Positions 23,060 through 35,425 of a DNA stretch of 64,000 nucleotides are shown here, piece by piece. The position numbers and the translations under genes were made by a program. Each line of letters opens with the position of its first letter. Position 1 is the stretch's first letter. The stretch comes from Laburnicola sp. R22_1 (taxonomy: Eukaryota; Ascomycota; Dothideomycetes; Pleosporales; Didymosphaeriaceae): the NCBI GenBank assembly GCA_014281115.1, contig JACONQ010000015.1:1612001-1676000 (forward strand), written 5' to 3'. The notes below the pieces were generated by a model. The model worked only from the letters and a program-made list of their open reading frames with translations. It did no database searches and was not told where the DNA came from.

Positions 23060-24650
23060 TTTAATTATTACGCAAGACTTTAAGGTCGCTCTATCTATTC
23101 CTTACTCTAAAGACGCTATTACTATTACCACTAGATATATAGTATTATACTCCTATCTAGAAGACGTAAATAATAACGCGGCTAGATATAATAGCTAGAT
23201 ACTACTTAATAATAAAAACTATATAGTTTATACTAAGAACCTATATAGTAAGTAGATAGCTACTATAGAATTAGATTACTATATTAAGTAGAATATAGAT
23301 ATTAGTAAGTAGAAGTCTAGAATTAAAGGTAGAATAAGCCTTATAATATAGATTGTCCTATACTAGTTTAGGTATAAGGTGCTTGCAACTATTAAGAATA
23401 AGAACTAAAAAAATATAAATATTTTTATAAAGTAAGAGTTTAGGCTAGTAGCTATATACTACTATATAGCTTATAAAAGTAATTACTACTAATGGCTATA
23501 AGCAATATTAGATTTTTAATTAATAGCTTATTGCTTTTATAATAATAGCTATACTAAGTAGGTGCTAGAGGTGTAGAGAATATATAGGTACACGCTTATA
23601 CTATAGAATTTCTATAAAAAATAAGTAGAGTAATAGCTAGGTGTCTAGAGGTTAATAAGTTAATAGGTTGTTAGTAGAGAATAGTAGAATACTATTTAGT
23701 ATTAGGAGTAGGTGCGTACGCAATTTATTATATATTATAGCAGTAAAGCAAAGTAGGGGTTCTAAATAGTTAATTATCTAGTAACGTAGTAAAAGGTTAT
23801 AAGGTAGTATTAATTATCTAGTAATACAATAGGTAGACAAGCAAGTTAGCGTGTTATTATTATAGGGTTAGTTGTCTTAGAAGCTAGAGAAGATATTAGA
23901 AAAACTTTAACGCGCTTTAGGCTTAGCGCACATATAATGTTATATAGGCGCTAGTAATATAATAAAAAATATAGTAATTAAACGTAGTGGGGCCACTTAA
24001 AAACTAATAAGTGGAGGCAGTTTATACTTCTGCCTAGAAGAAAGTATTACTATTATAGCTATTATATGCAACCTATACAAATTGCTTAATATTATAAAAA
24101 CTATCCTTAATAGATATATTAGCCTACTTAAGACCTACTATTATATAGACGTGCTATACGTTAAACTAATTTACCTAGTCCTCTAGCGCTATTATACTAG
24201 CTATAAAAATATTATGCAAGTTAAATATAGCTAGCCTTAATATAATACTTAGATTACGCAGCTCTATATAGTAATTTTATAGTAAACTTAATATAAAAAG
24301 AAATATATCTAATTACGCGTCTATAGATATGTGTGTCAAGAGTATAGACTTACTAAATACGCCTTTAATATAAGCGTAATACTAGTATACTAAGATATTA
24401 TATAAACTAGCCTAATAGAAAATAAGATTAATATTATATAGTTTTTTTTTGCGACTGAGGGGTTTCTAATAAAAATATTACAATAATAGTAGATATTCCT
24501 CCTACTATTATATACATAGAAAAGCGTTTTAAGGTAGTGTTAATAAAAAGGGTTAGCGCATTATAAGTAAGCTAAGTAAGCTTAGTAGGCTTAGCGCGCC
24601 TACTCTAACTAAAAAAAAATCTATATATAAAACTATGCGTAAGGCTATAT
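23060..24650 (+). repeat. Repeat family A, plus copy
   Basis: This block has an inverted counterpart at 35690-38020. Landmark matches are ATTACGCAAGACTTTAAGG near 23075 against its complement near 38010, AGTGGAGGCAGTTTATACTTC near 24010 against ~36755, and the end block TGCGACTGAGGGGTTTCTAA near 24450 against ~35805. The end block recurs directly at 28677-28877. Identity was judged by eye from these landmarks. No coding capacity survives. Confidence 0.65.
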
Positions 24651-24654
24651 TACT

Positions 24655-25560
24655 GTACTATAGTTTAAAGTAGGGGGGGATAAAAAGGTGCTTAACTCTT
24701 ATCTTCCTCCTCTACTATTATTCCTAAAGATATTGCCAGAAGTAATAGCTATTATATTAGTAGATTTATACTACTTATAAGATATATACTAAGTAAGAGC
24801 TTATATATACTATAGGTACACTAACGCTCTATCTCTATATTAAAGTTAATCTTAAGACTTCCACTATTATCTCTGTTGTCCTATTTCCTACTATCTTTCT
24901 AGGCCCTAATATTAAAGTTGCTATTAACGTCGCCTAAAAGTATGCTCTAATCTATCTACTTAAAGTTACTAGGCCTACACTAGAATACTACTCTATCTAG
25001 AGCATTATTAATAGGAAGCAAAAGGTATACCTTACCCTATACAAGGCAGTTCTAGTATACTAATTAGGCCAGTAATAAATTAGTAACTATAGGTGTAGTA
25101 ATAGATATAGAGACTTTCTACTACGCCTATAATACTTTGTATTACTATATATTAGCAAGGAGATAAATAAAGACAGAATTAAAGGTAGCAAAGAGAAGAT
25201 AAAAGTATTTATTAATAAGTTACTAGGGGAGGAAAGCGTTGTGTAGATGCGCTAAATCCTTATAGTTATTATAGTGTTAGATAGTAAGCACAATACATAA
25301 GTGCGCTAGAGTAGTAGCGCACTTATAACGTAATCGCTAATAATAGTAATAATAAAGTAAGAGTTAGTTTTCTATACACGCTTTAAGTAACTTAGAGTTA
25401 AAGCACTTATAAATATTAGGCAAGTGCATAGTTTATAAACTATCCTTGTAAACTATTATTATATTAGCGAAGACTAGGAGACTATATTTTTAGGCGCTGT
25501 ACTAGAGCAGCCTCTCTATCCCAATCTATACAGACTCAAATTAAAAAAAATGTATTAAAA
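24655..25560 (+). repeat. Repeat family D, copy 1 (uninterrupted)
   Basis: The block follows family A and starts GTAAGGCTATATTACTGTAC. It matches 34034-35120 over its whole length, apart from the 194-bp insert in that copy, and 28040-28670 in part. A shared core reads AAGGCAGTTCTAGTATACTA. It shows both empty insertion sites used by the Copia element (GTAAG) and the solo-LTR-like insert (ACACT). The original coding content is not recognisable to me. Confidence 0.65.
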
Positions 25561-26014
25561 AAGATAATTAACACTAAATAAACAATGCGACCTAATATTA
25601 TATATTAAGTTTTTATAGTTTCTAATATTTAACTTGCATATATAGTTAAAATACTTTAGTATTAGATAAATAGCTTTAAATATAGACTACTAACCCTACT
25701 AGTTTACTAACCTAAATAATAGAATAGCCTACTATAACTCTAGTATATTAGTAGGAAAGAGATTTTACTAGTAATATAATATTTTTAGCTATAGTTAGTT
25801 TATCTAGCACTAAAGAAGATAATAATAAGTAGGTTTACTAGGTAATATAATATACTAGTATTTCTATATTTAATTACGTATTAAATAGTAAGGAATAGCT
25901 TAACCTCTTATAGTATCTAATATATTATTTAAAAGTTAAGATTAGTAATAGAGGTAGACTAGGCTAATAAAGTAAAAGCTACTAAGCGTACCTTCTTTAC
26001 TAAATATAGAAACT

Positions 26015-26140
26015 ACTTTTTTTTATTACATTTTTCACGCTCTTTTTAATTACTAAGTAGGGGGCTCTGCTTTTTTTGTCATGTTATTTAAGATGAAAGC
26101 CTTTGTCGTGCTACCCCTAGGTAGTTAATTTAATGCCATA
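26015..26140 (-). repeat. Repeat family B, inverted copy
   Basis: The sequence ACGCTCTTTTTAATTACTAA with GGGGGCTCTGC and CCTAGGTAG is the complement of a block seen directly at ~27685-27800 and ~35300-35420 (CTAGGGGTAGGACAATAAAG, GCAGAGCC, AAAAAAGAGCGTAAAAAGG). Three copies therefore exist in the island, in both orientations. Confidence 0.65.
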
Positions 26141-26424
26141 TAGAAACTAATCTATAGTAAGTAAGGTAATAGTGTTATTAAATATATTTTAGCAAATATC
26201 TAGACTTAAATCTGCCCATAAATATCTATACTATTATATAGTAGCGTAGAATAACGCTATAACCTATTTAGAGAAGCCCTATATAATAAGTAGTTTAGTT
26301 AATTAGTCCTTTATATTATTCTAGTTATTTATAGTCTAGCCCTAGTAAGTTGCATTTATTAATATAGTGTGTATAGTAGAAAATAAAAGCTCTATAGAAT
26401 TCTAATAGGTATAGATATAAGACT

Positions 26425-26625
26425 GCCGCATGGCTGTATAGTCGGTCCTTAGTTACATAACTTCGGCCGGAATAATCTTATGCCTAGCCTCACCCGTACA
26501 CCTTTAGGCCCTCGGTTCTCTATAGTAATAAGACACCTCTATTCTAATAGTCAACTCATATCACTATAAATTACTGTAATCGCCACTATCTTACAATAGA
26601 TAATAGTATTAAGTAGGTTTATTTG
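26425..26625. other. Short island spared by RIP
   Basis: About 200 bases of markedly higher GC content (GTCGGTCCTTAGTTACATAA, CTTCGGCCGGAATAATC, GCCTCACCCGTACACC) sit in an otherwise AT-saturated region. It ends near TCTTACA, an LTR-like terminus, but I could not find a matching target duplication. It may be a solo LTR or another short, late insert. Confidence 0.5.
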
Positions 26626-27444
26626 TACGTGGAACTACCCTAGTATAGAATAGACTTACTAGCGATAATTATAGTTAAGCTTACTATACTATTATTTCTA
26701 CTTAACTAACTATATCTATTATTTTTTTTTATTTTTTTGTTAGGCTATTCTTACTAAGAGGGACGTTAGCCAGCTATATAATTGTATCTTGTATACGCTT
26801 AGTTATTAATTATATAATATTAGTTTAGTGCACTATATCTATATATATATTAGTAATTACTCTATACTTATATACTATAAGTATATATAACGCGTTAACT
26901 TGCTTACTAGATAGCACTTATCGCTACTATAGCTTTCTATAAGTCCGCACTATAGGTTTAAATATCTAGTAATACTTACTTATTACATCCTCTACCTTCT
27001 CCCTCTACTATATTAGAATTGCTTTAGAAGTTAATGCGCCTTACTCTTATGCCTATAGTACCTAAGTATATATAAATTAATAAAGCAGTAATACTATAAT
27101 ATACTAAGATGCTAAAAGCTATATTTAAAGAGATAGGTATATAGTATCTAAAAGACTTACTAGATCTGCACTAGGTAGAAAGAATAGATCTCTAAATTAT
27201 CTAGCTTAAGAAGGTTAGCCTATAGCTACTATATAAGTAGTTATATAATAGTCTAGCGTATATAGTGTATATAGTAGAGCTTTAGAACCTTTGTCTACTA
27301 AAGAAGTATCTTTAGAATAATTATAATCTCTCTATATATTACTCTGCGTAGTTAACTACTATTAAAGAGAATAATAATAAGAGGTATACACACTAGTACC
27401 TTTACCTACTTACTACTTATAATACTATATAAATATGCTACTAA

Positions 27445-27445
27445 C

Positions 27446-27491
<46 letters not shown>
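27445..27491. repeat. (AAT)n microsatellite
   Basis: About 15 uninterrupted AAT triplets lie in the AT-rich region. It is unrelated to any gene. Confidence 0.9.
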
Positions 27492-27684
27492 TAACGCGAA
27501 CTAGGTTCTTTAAAAGGATAGGAGGAGAAGATAAATATGCGTGCGGCAACTATAACACGGAGTAACCTAAGAGCAATTACTAGTATCTATAAAGAGATAC
27601 AAATAATAAACTATTATATTACTATATAATATCTATAGTTAAAATTTTCGTCAAAGCTATATCTATTATATATGGCGTTATTTT

Positions 27685-27800
27685 ATCTACCTAGGGGTAG
27701 GACAATAAAGGCTTTTATCTTAAATAACATATCAAAAAAAGCAGAGCCAAGCCCCCTGCTTAGTAATTAAAAAAGAGCGTAAAAAGGTAAATTATAAAAA
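27685..27800 (+). repeat. Repeat family B, direct copy 2
   Basis: Contains CTACCTAGGGGTAGGACAAT, then AAAGCAGAGCC and AAAAAAGAGCGTAAAAAGG, matching ~35300-35420 directly and 26015-26140 in inverse orientation. Confidence 0.6.
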
Positions 27801-28877
27801 AAAAGCGCGTTTAAACTACTAAGCGAGCTTAGTGGTCTTAGCGTACATAGCTCCTATATACAAAGTTAATTTATGAAGAGGCTATAGTTAGAACTTTAGA
27901 AAAGAAATAAAAGGCTTTAGCGCGGCCACGCTATAAGTTCTACCTATTCTCTACTATTCTAACTATTATAAACTATTATATAGATTATTATAAACAATAT
28001 AAGTTAATATTTAGTATTTACTATATTAATAGGTACGTACTACTATGCTTATAAGTAGAATAAGGGTAATATATACTAGATACACTATTACTCTATTACT
28101 ATATTAAGGTTGTCCTAGATAAAGCCCCTACTATTACTCTACACCCTACTATCTATTTAGGCATTAATATTATTTCTAAAGAAGTACTTACTATTACTAA
28201 AAAGTATATGCTAAAGATGCGCGCTACTACTATTAAAGTAACTACGCTAGAGTTCTATTCTATTTAAATACTTATTTAGCGCGAGGAGTGGGTATACTTA
28301 ACTATTTATAAGGCAGTCCTAGTGTACTAGTTAGGTTAGTAGCTTATCTAGTTTATAAAGAACTATAAGGTTAAGTTTCTACTCTAGTAGATATAATTAC
28401 TTCTTATTAGTAATAGAATCTAGTAGGAGATATAAAAGAAAAATAATAAGGTCTTTATTAATAAGCTCTAGTGTAGTAAGAGTGTTGTATAGATCTGTAA
28501 GATTCTTCTAGTTATTATTACTATTAAGTTAGCTTATCTAGTACGCGAGTATAGATAACTAATAATAGTAGTAGTAATAAGCTAGATATGCTATGTACGC
28601 TATAAGTAAACTTTATATAGGTTAGAAGCTTATAAGGTATAAATAGGGTGCGAGTAAGTTTAAACTATTATAGTTTGTTTTTTTTGCGACTAAGGGGTTT
28701 CTAATAAAAATATTATAATAATAGCAGATATCCCTCCTACTATTATATACACAAAAAAGCGTTTTAAGGTAGTGTTAATAAAAAGGGTTAGCGCGTTATA
28801 AGCGAGCTAAGTAAGCTTAGTAGGCTTAGCGCGCCTACTCTAATTAAAAAAAATCTATATATAAAACTATACGTAAG

Positions 28878-29039
28878 TGTTAGATTTAAGCACTATTTAA
28901 GCTTATTAAGATGGGGGATCTAATAAATAAGATGGATGAATAGTTGTATTGTGTATTCGTGACTTGTTCGCTCGAGGTCTAATTTAGAGAGTAAATCTAA
29001 CCACGTGCCCTTATTTGGCAACACGGCTCTAATCTAACA
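28878..29039 (-). repeat. 3' LTR of the Copia element
   Basis: 162 bases, TGTTAGATTTAAGC...CTCTAATCTAACA on the plus strand. It matches 33872-34033 apart from about 20 differences, mostly transitions. Confidence 0.9.
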
Positions 29040-29099
29040 CACCCCCTTAGCTTAGGCTTATCCTTAAGCTGGACCCCTTGTAGCCTTCCTTTATTCTAG

Positions 29100-32000
29100 A
29101 GTAATAGCCTCTATTCTTTATTCTAGCTCGTTAATTTGTACCTCCTTTCTGTTAAGATCCTCTGCCACATTAATAAGTCCTAGTTAATTTAGAAATTTGC
29201 TCTATTTATTAATAGGAAGGACCTTTGTGAGCCCATTAGCTATTATTTCGTTCAACTAAGTGTAGGTGACCCTAATCCTTCCTTGCGCTACCTCTTATCT
29301 TAACTAATAGTTATAAATATCCACATGGCGGAGTTTAGTATTAAGCTACGCAGTCTCCTTAGTGACAAGCTGTATTGTCTGCTAGTTGTCGCACTTAATA
29401 GTAATCGTTTAATCCGCGAGCTTAACCTAGAGCTTATTAAGTAGGCGTGATATAAACAGTGCCTCCTTAGCTACCTATAAGAGGGCTAGTAGCTCGGCTT
29501 TAGTAGTAGATATAGTAATAGTATCTTACTTACTTACTTTCTATATAATCAGCCTACTAAACAGTTTAATAATATATCCTTAAGAACTCTTTTAGTCTAG
29601 TGTATTGTTCGCAAATAAGGCATCGCTTACTACCTTAAAACTATCTTCTCCACCTAGTTGTAACGTCCTTGTGTGCGTTTCTTAGAGGTATAGTAGGACA
29701 CAATTAGCGGCCTCTTAATATTAGCTACTAGAATTAGTAAGAAATTGTGCTAATTAAGAGGACGCGAAAGCAGTGTCTAGCCAGGTGGTAACTACAGTAA
29801 ATAGAATCGATCCAACCTTGCGTTAGTATCTGTTAATCTTAGATAGACTAGCGAAGCCTAATTGTGGAGTAAGCTTAATGCTGCTTATTAGAGTATTATG
29901 CCTAAGGCTTTAGTTATTAACTAGCCTAGCGATCTTATTAATATATAACGCTTATAAGAGCCAGATCTTTTACTACGTGCGGTTCCTAAGAATCTCGACC
30001 CCTAGGAACCATTAGAGATCTTTTCCTCCTATAAGGGTGTACTTTTCTTGTAGCTGCTTAATAACTAGCTTAGCCTAGGATTTGTTCTCCTATTTATAGG
30101 TAATAATAATATTATCTATATAGAAGAAGATAATTACGCCTTGTTTAATTATATAGCAAGGTTTATAGGGTATGCTAATAAGGCCTAAGCCTCGCAGTGT
30201 TAAAGTAAACTCTCTCTGCCAGAGTAGTGGTAAGATCCAGAGTCCGTATAGCGCCTTGTTAAGCTTTAGAATTATCCCAGGTTTATTATAGCCTCGTGGC
30301 ATCCTTATATATATATCTTAGTTAATCTTCGCGTAAACAAAGGCATTCGTGACGTCGTATTAAAGGAGCTCTAGGTTAAATCGTGTCGCAATTGCCATAA
30401 GCATGCGAAATAATCGTCCGGCCAATGTTGCCGCATATGTATCTTATAACGTGATATTTCTCTATTAATCGCTATAAACAACGAGGCGTGCTTTGCACTT
30501 CTTAAGTCAGTAATATTTATTAAACTTATAGGTGTATACCCACATATAGTTAAGGATCTATTCTCTAGTCAGCTTAATTATTTTAGCTGGTATCTCGGTC
30601 TAGGATCTCATATCCCAGTAACTATTCAGGTGCTATTTCTTGGCTTCCTTAAACATATCGCACAGTGGATGTTCTTTAAGCTTATTGTGTTAGGAAGGTG
30701 GCATAGGCAACTAGCTCCTATGTAGTTTCAATTCTTTAGAAAGCAATCTTTTTAACTGCGCCTTATCTAATATTATTCTATTAAAGTTTCCTGCGTTTCC
30801 CGCTTTAGTGCTAGCCATAAATACTACAGCCCATAGGCATATTGTTAATAATAAGGGTTGGTGGTCTTTCCCTTTATCTTCCTATACTAGTAATTATGCA
30901 AGGAGTATTACTAGTAGTAGTGTAATTAGCGGAGTGGGATAAGTATAGTCCACTTTTCTATCTTATTAATATTCAGGCTGGTCTGTATCCTACGGGTTGT
31001 CTTAAATCGTCTTATCTTTATAGAACGACTCTGTCTCTGGTTTAGCTAGTTTAGCTATGGACATTAGTTTAACTAATTAGACCTATGCGGCGATTTCTTT
31101 AAGGGTATTGTGTATAAGGTTATCTATAAGGTCCTTTGTCTTTCCGCTAAAGATGCTGTCTTTGTTAAATATTACGTCCTAGGTGCTAATTACTTTCCTA
31201 AGCGAGAGTATCCATATCCGAAAGATGTTAGAGGATTGGTATCCTACTAGATATCTAATCCACGCCTTCAGGTCGAGGCGTTATAGCCTACTCTTACTAC
31301 AGCAGATATTATATATTATTACAAAAGCTTTGCACCTATATATCTTAAGATAGGTTTAATCTAGCTTTTATAGTGCTGTAACCACTCTATTCTAGAAGGC
31401 TACTATTTTAAAGAAGACTTTGTATAGTGTTCTCTAGTAATTCGTATAGTTTGGCGTTTAATTATAGAGGTAGACAGCTAACTAGATAATCTCTAGCCAT
31501 ATCTTCTATAGTAGGTTGGCATTAAGCTATATTGCCTAGGCTTTGTCTTTTATTACACCCCCTAAGTGTTTAGCTCCCCCATTCTATGCTTGTGTGTTAG
31601 GTGCTAAAGGCTTAATTGTAATCCCCTGGGCTATACACTAGCGATTAACTTCTAGTTTAACTATAAATATTTTGTTGTCTGCTTCGATTACCTTAACTAA
31701 AAGGTCAAATTAGTTCTTAATAAACGTTGTAAAAGTGGCCAAAGTTTAGATAGTAGATTAAGCTATACGATTGTCCTTAAAGTAGAAATCCCACATTAGT
31801 CCTAAGTATTAATTAGTAATTAGCATTTGGCTCTTCTCTTTTGTTAAGCTGCCATCCTTGTAGCTGTGGAAGTCTATTGCGACTCGTTCTCCTAGTCCTT
31901 CATTAATAGGTCGTGGTATTCGGCGGATTAACCTCTTAGATTTGACTCGTCCGCAGGCGTCGCACTGTACTGTAGTAATGCCTTTAATCCGCACCCCCTT

Positions 32001-33830
32001 AGATTGCTGCACTAGGTGCTTAAGAGCACTAGGGCCTAGATGCCCTAGTCGCTTATGCCATCGCAGTGCGTCTGCCTTTTGCGGGGATCTCTTAGTGCGT
32101 GAGGTAATCCTGTAGGTGTGGAAGGTTGCCTGTTCTATTAGTTCTAGTTAGTATTCTAGAACCTATTAGTTGTAAAGCTCTTGCAGTTTAGCAATAACTA
32201 TATTATCTACTTACTTTAGGCTTATAGGTTCTAATTTAGTATTCCACTATAGCCCTTAACACTATAGTATCCTAAAAGACACTAGGTTGCATAGAAGGTC
32301 TAGGCAATAGGCCATATTATTAAGACGTGGTATCCGCCGTCCAGCCGGGCCCTTTAGTTTAAGGTAAACTGTGCTATATTCTTTAACCCATATTTGTGTA
32401 TTTCCAGCCCATATAAAGTCTCTAGGCGATAGAGGGCGAAATAAGACAAATTAATTAAGGTTGTTCGCGATGTGGCAGGTAGTGCCTAAATTAAGAATCG
32501 AGAAGTATTATAGTAGGTAGCTCGTAGAATCGGATTGATATGATACCGCATTAAAGCTAGCTTAGATAGTGGAAATTTTCCGTCCATCTAGTTAATTATT
32601 ATTAATCTTAGGAGTAGGGGTATGTGAATTCTTAATTTGTGGGGTTTAAGACCTTGGTCTCTTTACCTTTCTTATCTCCTCTTATAAATCTAAATTATTT
32701 CTAATCCTATATTATACTATGTCTATAAAGCCAGGTTGTGGCCTAAACCACTCTAGTGCATATTCTAGATATGTATAGAAGTAGTCTTTTAGACTATGCC
32801 TTTGTCTATAAGTAGGGTATTTTCTACCTTTAACTACTATTATATCCTCTATTAAGGACTGCTTAGATATAGTACTTTAACTAAAGGATTGTTTTTGTTA
32901 AGGTCTTCCCTATTCACATTAGTTATTTGTGGAAAATGGCGCGTCTTTAGCAGCGTAAGAGGCGTTCCTATTAGTGCCTAGGGTGGATACACTACTAGTA
33001 GCGAGAGATGGCTTACTAGCAGCAAAGGCGCCCCTATGCTGTTTGCCCTTAATTAGGTGGAGTATTGCTATATGTTCTTAGAAGCGTTTTATTATCTCCT
33101 TCCTTATTATATCTACGTTTTAGCGTTTAGTTTCTTAAAAGGACACGCCCTAGGTAGGGGCAGCCTTTATAATTGCAGTTAGGAAGTTCTTTATAGTATT
33201 ATAGATTAATTGTACTTTAGCGATATTATTTGTCTCTACTTCTATAGCCGCCTAATTATACTTAGTTAGCTAGGTATCCCAGTTTAAGAGTTGTCTTATT
33301 GGCTTAAGAGCCTATAGGTATCGTGCTCTCGCTCTATTCTGCTTATCTTCCTTATTAACGCCTACTATCTGCGTTAGAGATTTAAGCTATTGCTAGATCT
33401 GCTCTTTAGGCTTATAGTAGTTATGTTGCAGGTGTTACAACACAGTTAATTAGATATAGATAACTACTTTCTTAAGACTTGTTCTCTTCTCTTAGTATTC
33501 CTTATCCTTAATCTTGTAGTCCTTAAGCTATATCTTATAGAACTTAATGTCCTCCTTATATGCCTTAAGGCCTAAGTTTAATAGCTCTAATAGGCGCGTT
33601 AGAGGGTTTTATTAATTGTTATTATTTACGCGGATAATTAGCTAGTAACTCGCTATTTCTAGCGGCGACAGCGGTGTCGGCTTTTCGCGTGGGAGTTTGG
33701 CTCTATCTAGATTAATAATAGGCTATATATTTATTAGCTTGCATTGCGCTTTTAGCTACTATAGCTATAGTGTATAGTTAGTGTAATTAGTTAACACGAT
33801 TATTGAGTCGCGAGGCGTTAACAGCGACAT
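29100..33830 (-). pseudogene. Copia gag-pol polyprotein, RIP-inactivated
   Basis: The ATG at 33830-33828 starts MSLLTPRDSIIVLTN, a gag beginning. Downstream, 32012-31809 holds the integrase N-terminal zinc region (VQCDACGRVKSKRL...DFHSYKDGS). At 30560-30480 lies a reverse-transcriptase entry motif (WVYTYKFN...KKCKARLVV). At 30302-30090 lies the core (GYNKPGIILKLNKALYGL...YIDNIIITYK, where the usual YVDD box reads YIDN). RNase H is near 29520-29300 (TKAELLALL...). TAG and TAA stops interrupt the frame throughout, so the element is dead. Confidence 0.75.
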
Positions 33831-33871
33831 TATCTTTTCTTAGGATTAATTAAGGTAGTAAGACTCTTAAT

Positions 33872-34033
33872 TATTAGATTTAAGCACTATTTAAGCTCAT
33901 TAAGATAGGGAGTCTAATAGATAAGATAGATAAACAGTTATATTATATGTTTGTGACTTGTTCGCTCGAGGTCTAATTTAGAGGGTGGAGTCGACCACGT
34001 GCCCTTATTCGGCAACACGGCTCTAATCTAACA
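33872..34033 (-). repeat. 5' LTR of the Copia element
   Basis: 162-bp partner of the LTR at 28878. It is the upstream LTR because the element is transcribed on the minus strand and the gag start lies next to it at 33830. Confidence 0.9.
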
Positions 34034-34368
34034 GTAAGGCTATATTGCTATACTATAGTTTAGAGTAGAGGGAAAATAAGAAGGTACTTAACTCTTATCT
34101 CCCTCTTTTACTATTATTCTTAAAGATTTTACTAGAAGTAATAGCTGTTATATTAGTAGGTTTGTGCTACTTATAAGATATATACTAAGTAGAAGTTTAC
34201 ACACACTATAGGTACACTAATACTCTATTTTTATATTAAAATTAACTTTAAAGAGACTTTTACTACTCTATTTCCTACTATCTTTCTAAACCTTAATACT
34301 AATACTACTATTAACGCTGCCTAAAAGTACACTCTATATCTGCTCGCTACTATTACTAGGGTTACACT

Positions 34369-34562
34369 TGTTAGAGATCGCCGCCCATCGGCCCATCGGA
34401 CCTCCGGTCGGCCCAACGTTAATCCGGCCCCGCGTGCTAGTCCCAATTAGGTAGTACTAGCGCGCCCTTAGAACCGCTACTACACAGGTAGTATGTGGCA
34501 CCTAGTATCCTCATTATAGCAATTTAACCTATTTAATAATTAAGCCTAATTACTCCCTTACA
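34369..34562. mobile_element. GC-rich 194-bp insert, solo-LTR-like
   Basis: Begins TGTTAGAGATCGCC and ends CTCCCTTACA, i.e. TG...CA termini. It is flanked by ACACT (34364-34368) and ATACT (34563-34567), a 5-bp duplication with one CpA-to-TpA change. The collinear repeat copy at ~24988 has a single ACACT with no insert. The first ~80 bases are far richer in GC (CCGCCCATCGGCCCATCGG) than anything nearby, so the insert escaped or post-dates RIP. No ORF. The parent element is not present in the window. Confidence 0.8.
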
Positions 34563-34950
34563 ATACTAGAGTACCACTCTATCTAGAAGATTATTAATAG
34601 GTTAAAGTAGAAGGTATACCTTAGCCTATATAAGGCGGTTTTAGTATACTAGTTAGGCTAGTAATAGATATAGAGACTTCCTACTATACCTATAATACTT
34701 TACGTTACTATATATTAGAAAGAAGATAAATAGAAACAGAATTGAAGGTAGTAAAGAGAAGATAAAGATGTTTATTAATAAGTTGCTAGGGGAGAAGAGT
34801 GTTGCGTAAATATATTAACTTTTCGCGGTTGCTATAGTATTAGATAAGCGCAATAATAGCAACAATAAAGCTTAGTTTACTGTGCACGCTTTAAGTAAAT
34901 TAATAGTGTTAGAGTACTTATAGATAGTAGGGTAAGTGCGTAGTTTATAA

Positions 34951-34986
34951 ACTATTATAAACTATTATAAACTATTATAAACTATT
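34951..34986. repeat. 10-bp tandem repeat (ACTATTATAA)
   Basis: Three exact copies plus a partial one lie inside repeat family D. Copies of family D elsewhere (25436, 27966) carry only one or two units, so the array expanded locally. Confidence 0.85.
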
Positions 34987-35299
34987 GTTGTGTTAGCGTA
35001 GACTAAGAGTAGACTGTATTCTTAGGCGCTAGACTAGAGCGGCCTTTTCATCCCAACCTACGCAGGCTTAAATTAAAAAAAATGTGGTTAAAAAGGGTAA
35101 TTAACACTAAATAAATAATGCGACGTTTAAACTATTATTGCGTTATTAGGTAGTGTTTAAGGTTAGTTTTTAATTAGAATTAGGTGCTATATATAGTATA
35201 TAATAACCTTCTATCTTAATCTACTTTAATCTTAAACTAAAAAAAAGATTAAAAAAGGTATTCGGCAAGCCAACTATATCTATTATATAGTTAATTAAT

Positions 35300-35425
35300 T
35301 ATTATGTGGCGTTATTATATCTATCTAGGGGTAGGACGACAAAGACTTTTATCTTAAATAATATAACAAACAAAGCAGAGCCCTCTATTTAGTAATTAAA
35401 AAAGACGTAAAAAGGTAATAATAAA
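35300..35425 (+). repeat. Repeat family B, direct copy 3
   Basis: Reads CTATCTAGGGGTAGGACGAC, AAAGCAGAGCC and AAAAAAGACGTAAAAAGG. Same family as 27685-27800 and 26015-26140. Confidence 0.6.

Larger units (their letters stand above)
19451..28877. other. RIP-saturated AT-rich region of nested repeats
   Basis: Across more than 9 kb the sequence is built largely of TAG, CTA, TTA and ATA words. CpA and TpG are scarce, while CpG-containing words such as GCGC and CGCG persist. That is the expected footprint of RIP. No frame is usable. At least three repeat families with further copies to the right are recognisable and listed separately; the rest I cannot assign. Confidence 0.8.
28878..34033 (-). 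mobile_element. Ty1/Copia LTR retrotransposon with GTAAG target duplication
   Basis: The element is 5156 bases including two 162-bp LTRs (28878-29039 and 33872-34033), with TG...CA ends; the outer TG of the right copy is mutated to TA. A 5-bp direct duplication GTAAG flanks it (28873-28877 and 34034-34038). A polypurine run (AAGGGGGTG on the minus strand) abuts the 3' LTR at 29040-29050. Coding order on the minus strand is Copia-like. The uninterrupted paralogue at ~24640-24670 (GCGTAAGGCTATATT) shows the pre-insertion site. The element is less AT-rich than its host repeat, so it is younger. Confidence 0.9.
34034..35120 (+). repeat. Repeat family D, copy 3 (host of two insertions)
   Basis: This is the right part of the repeat split by the Copia element. 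It is collinear with 24655-25560, with a 194-bp insert at 34369-34562. The shared right end is GGCGCT(G)AGACTAGAGC...AATAATGCGAC. Confidence 0.65.

Noticed and set aside
34951..34986. CRISPR-like regular repeats
   Set aside because: Repeats are directly adjacent without spacers, in a eukaryotic RIP region.
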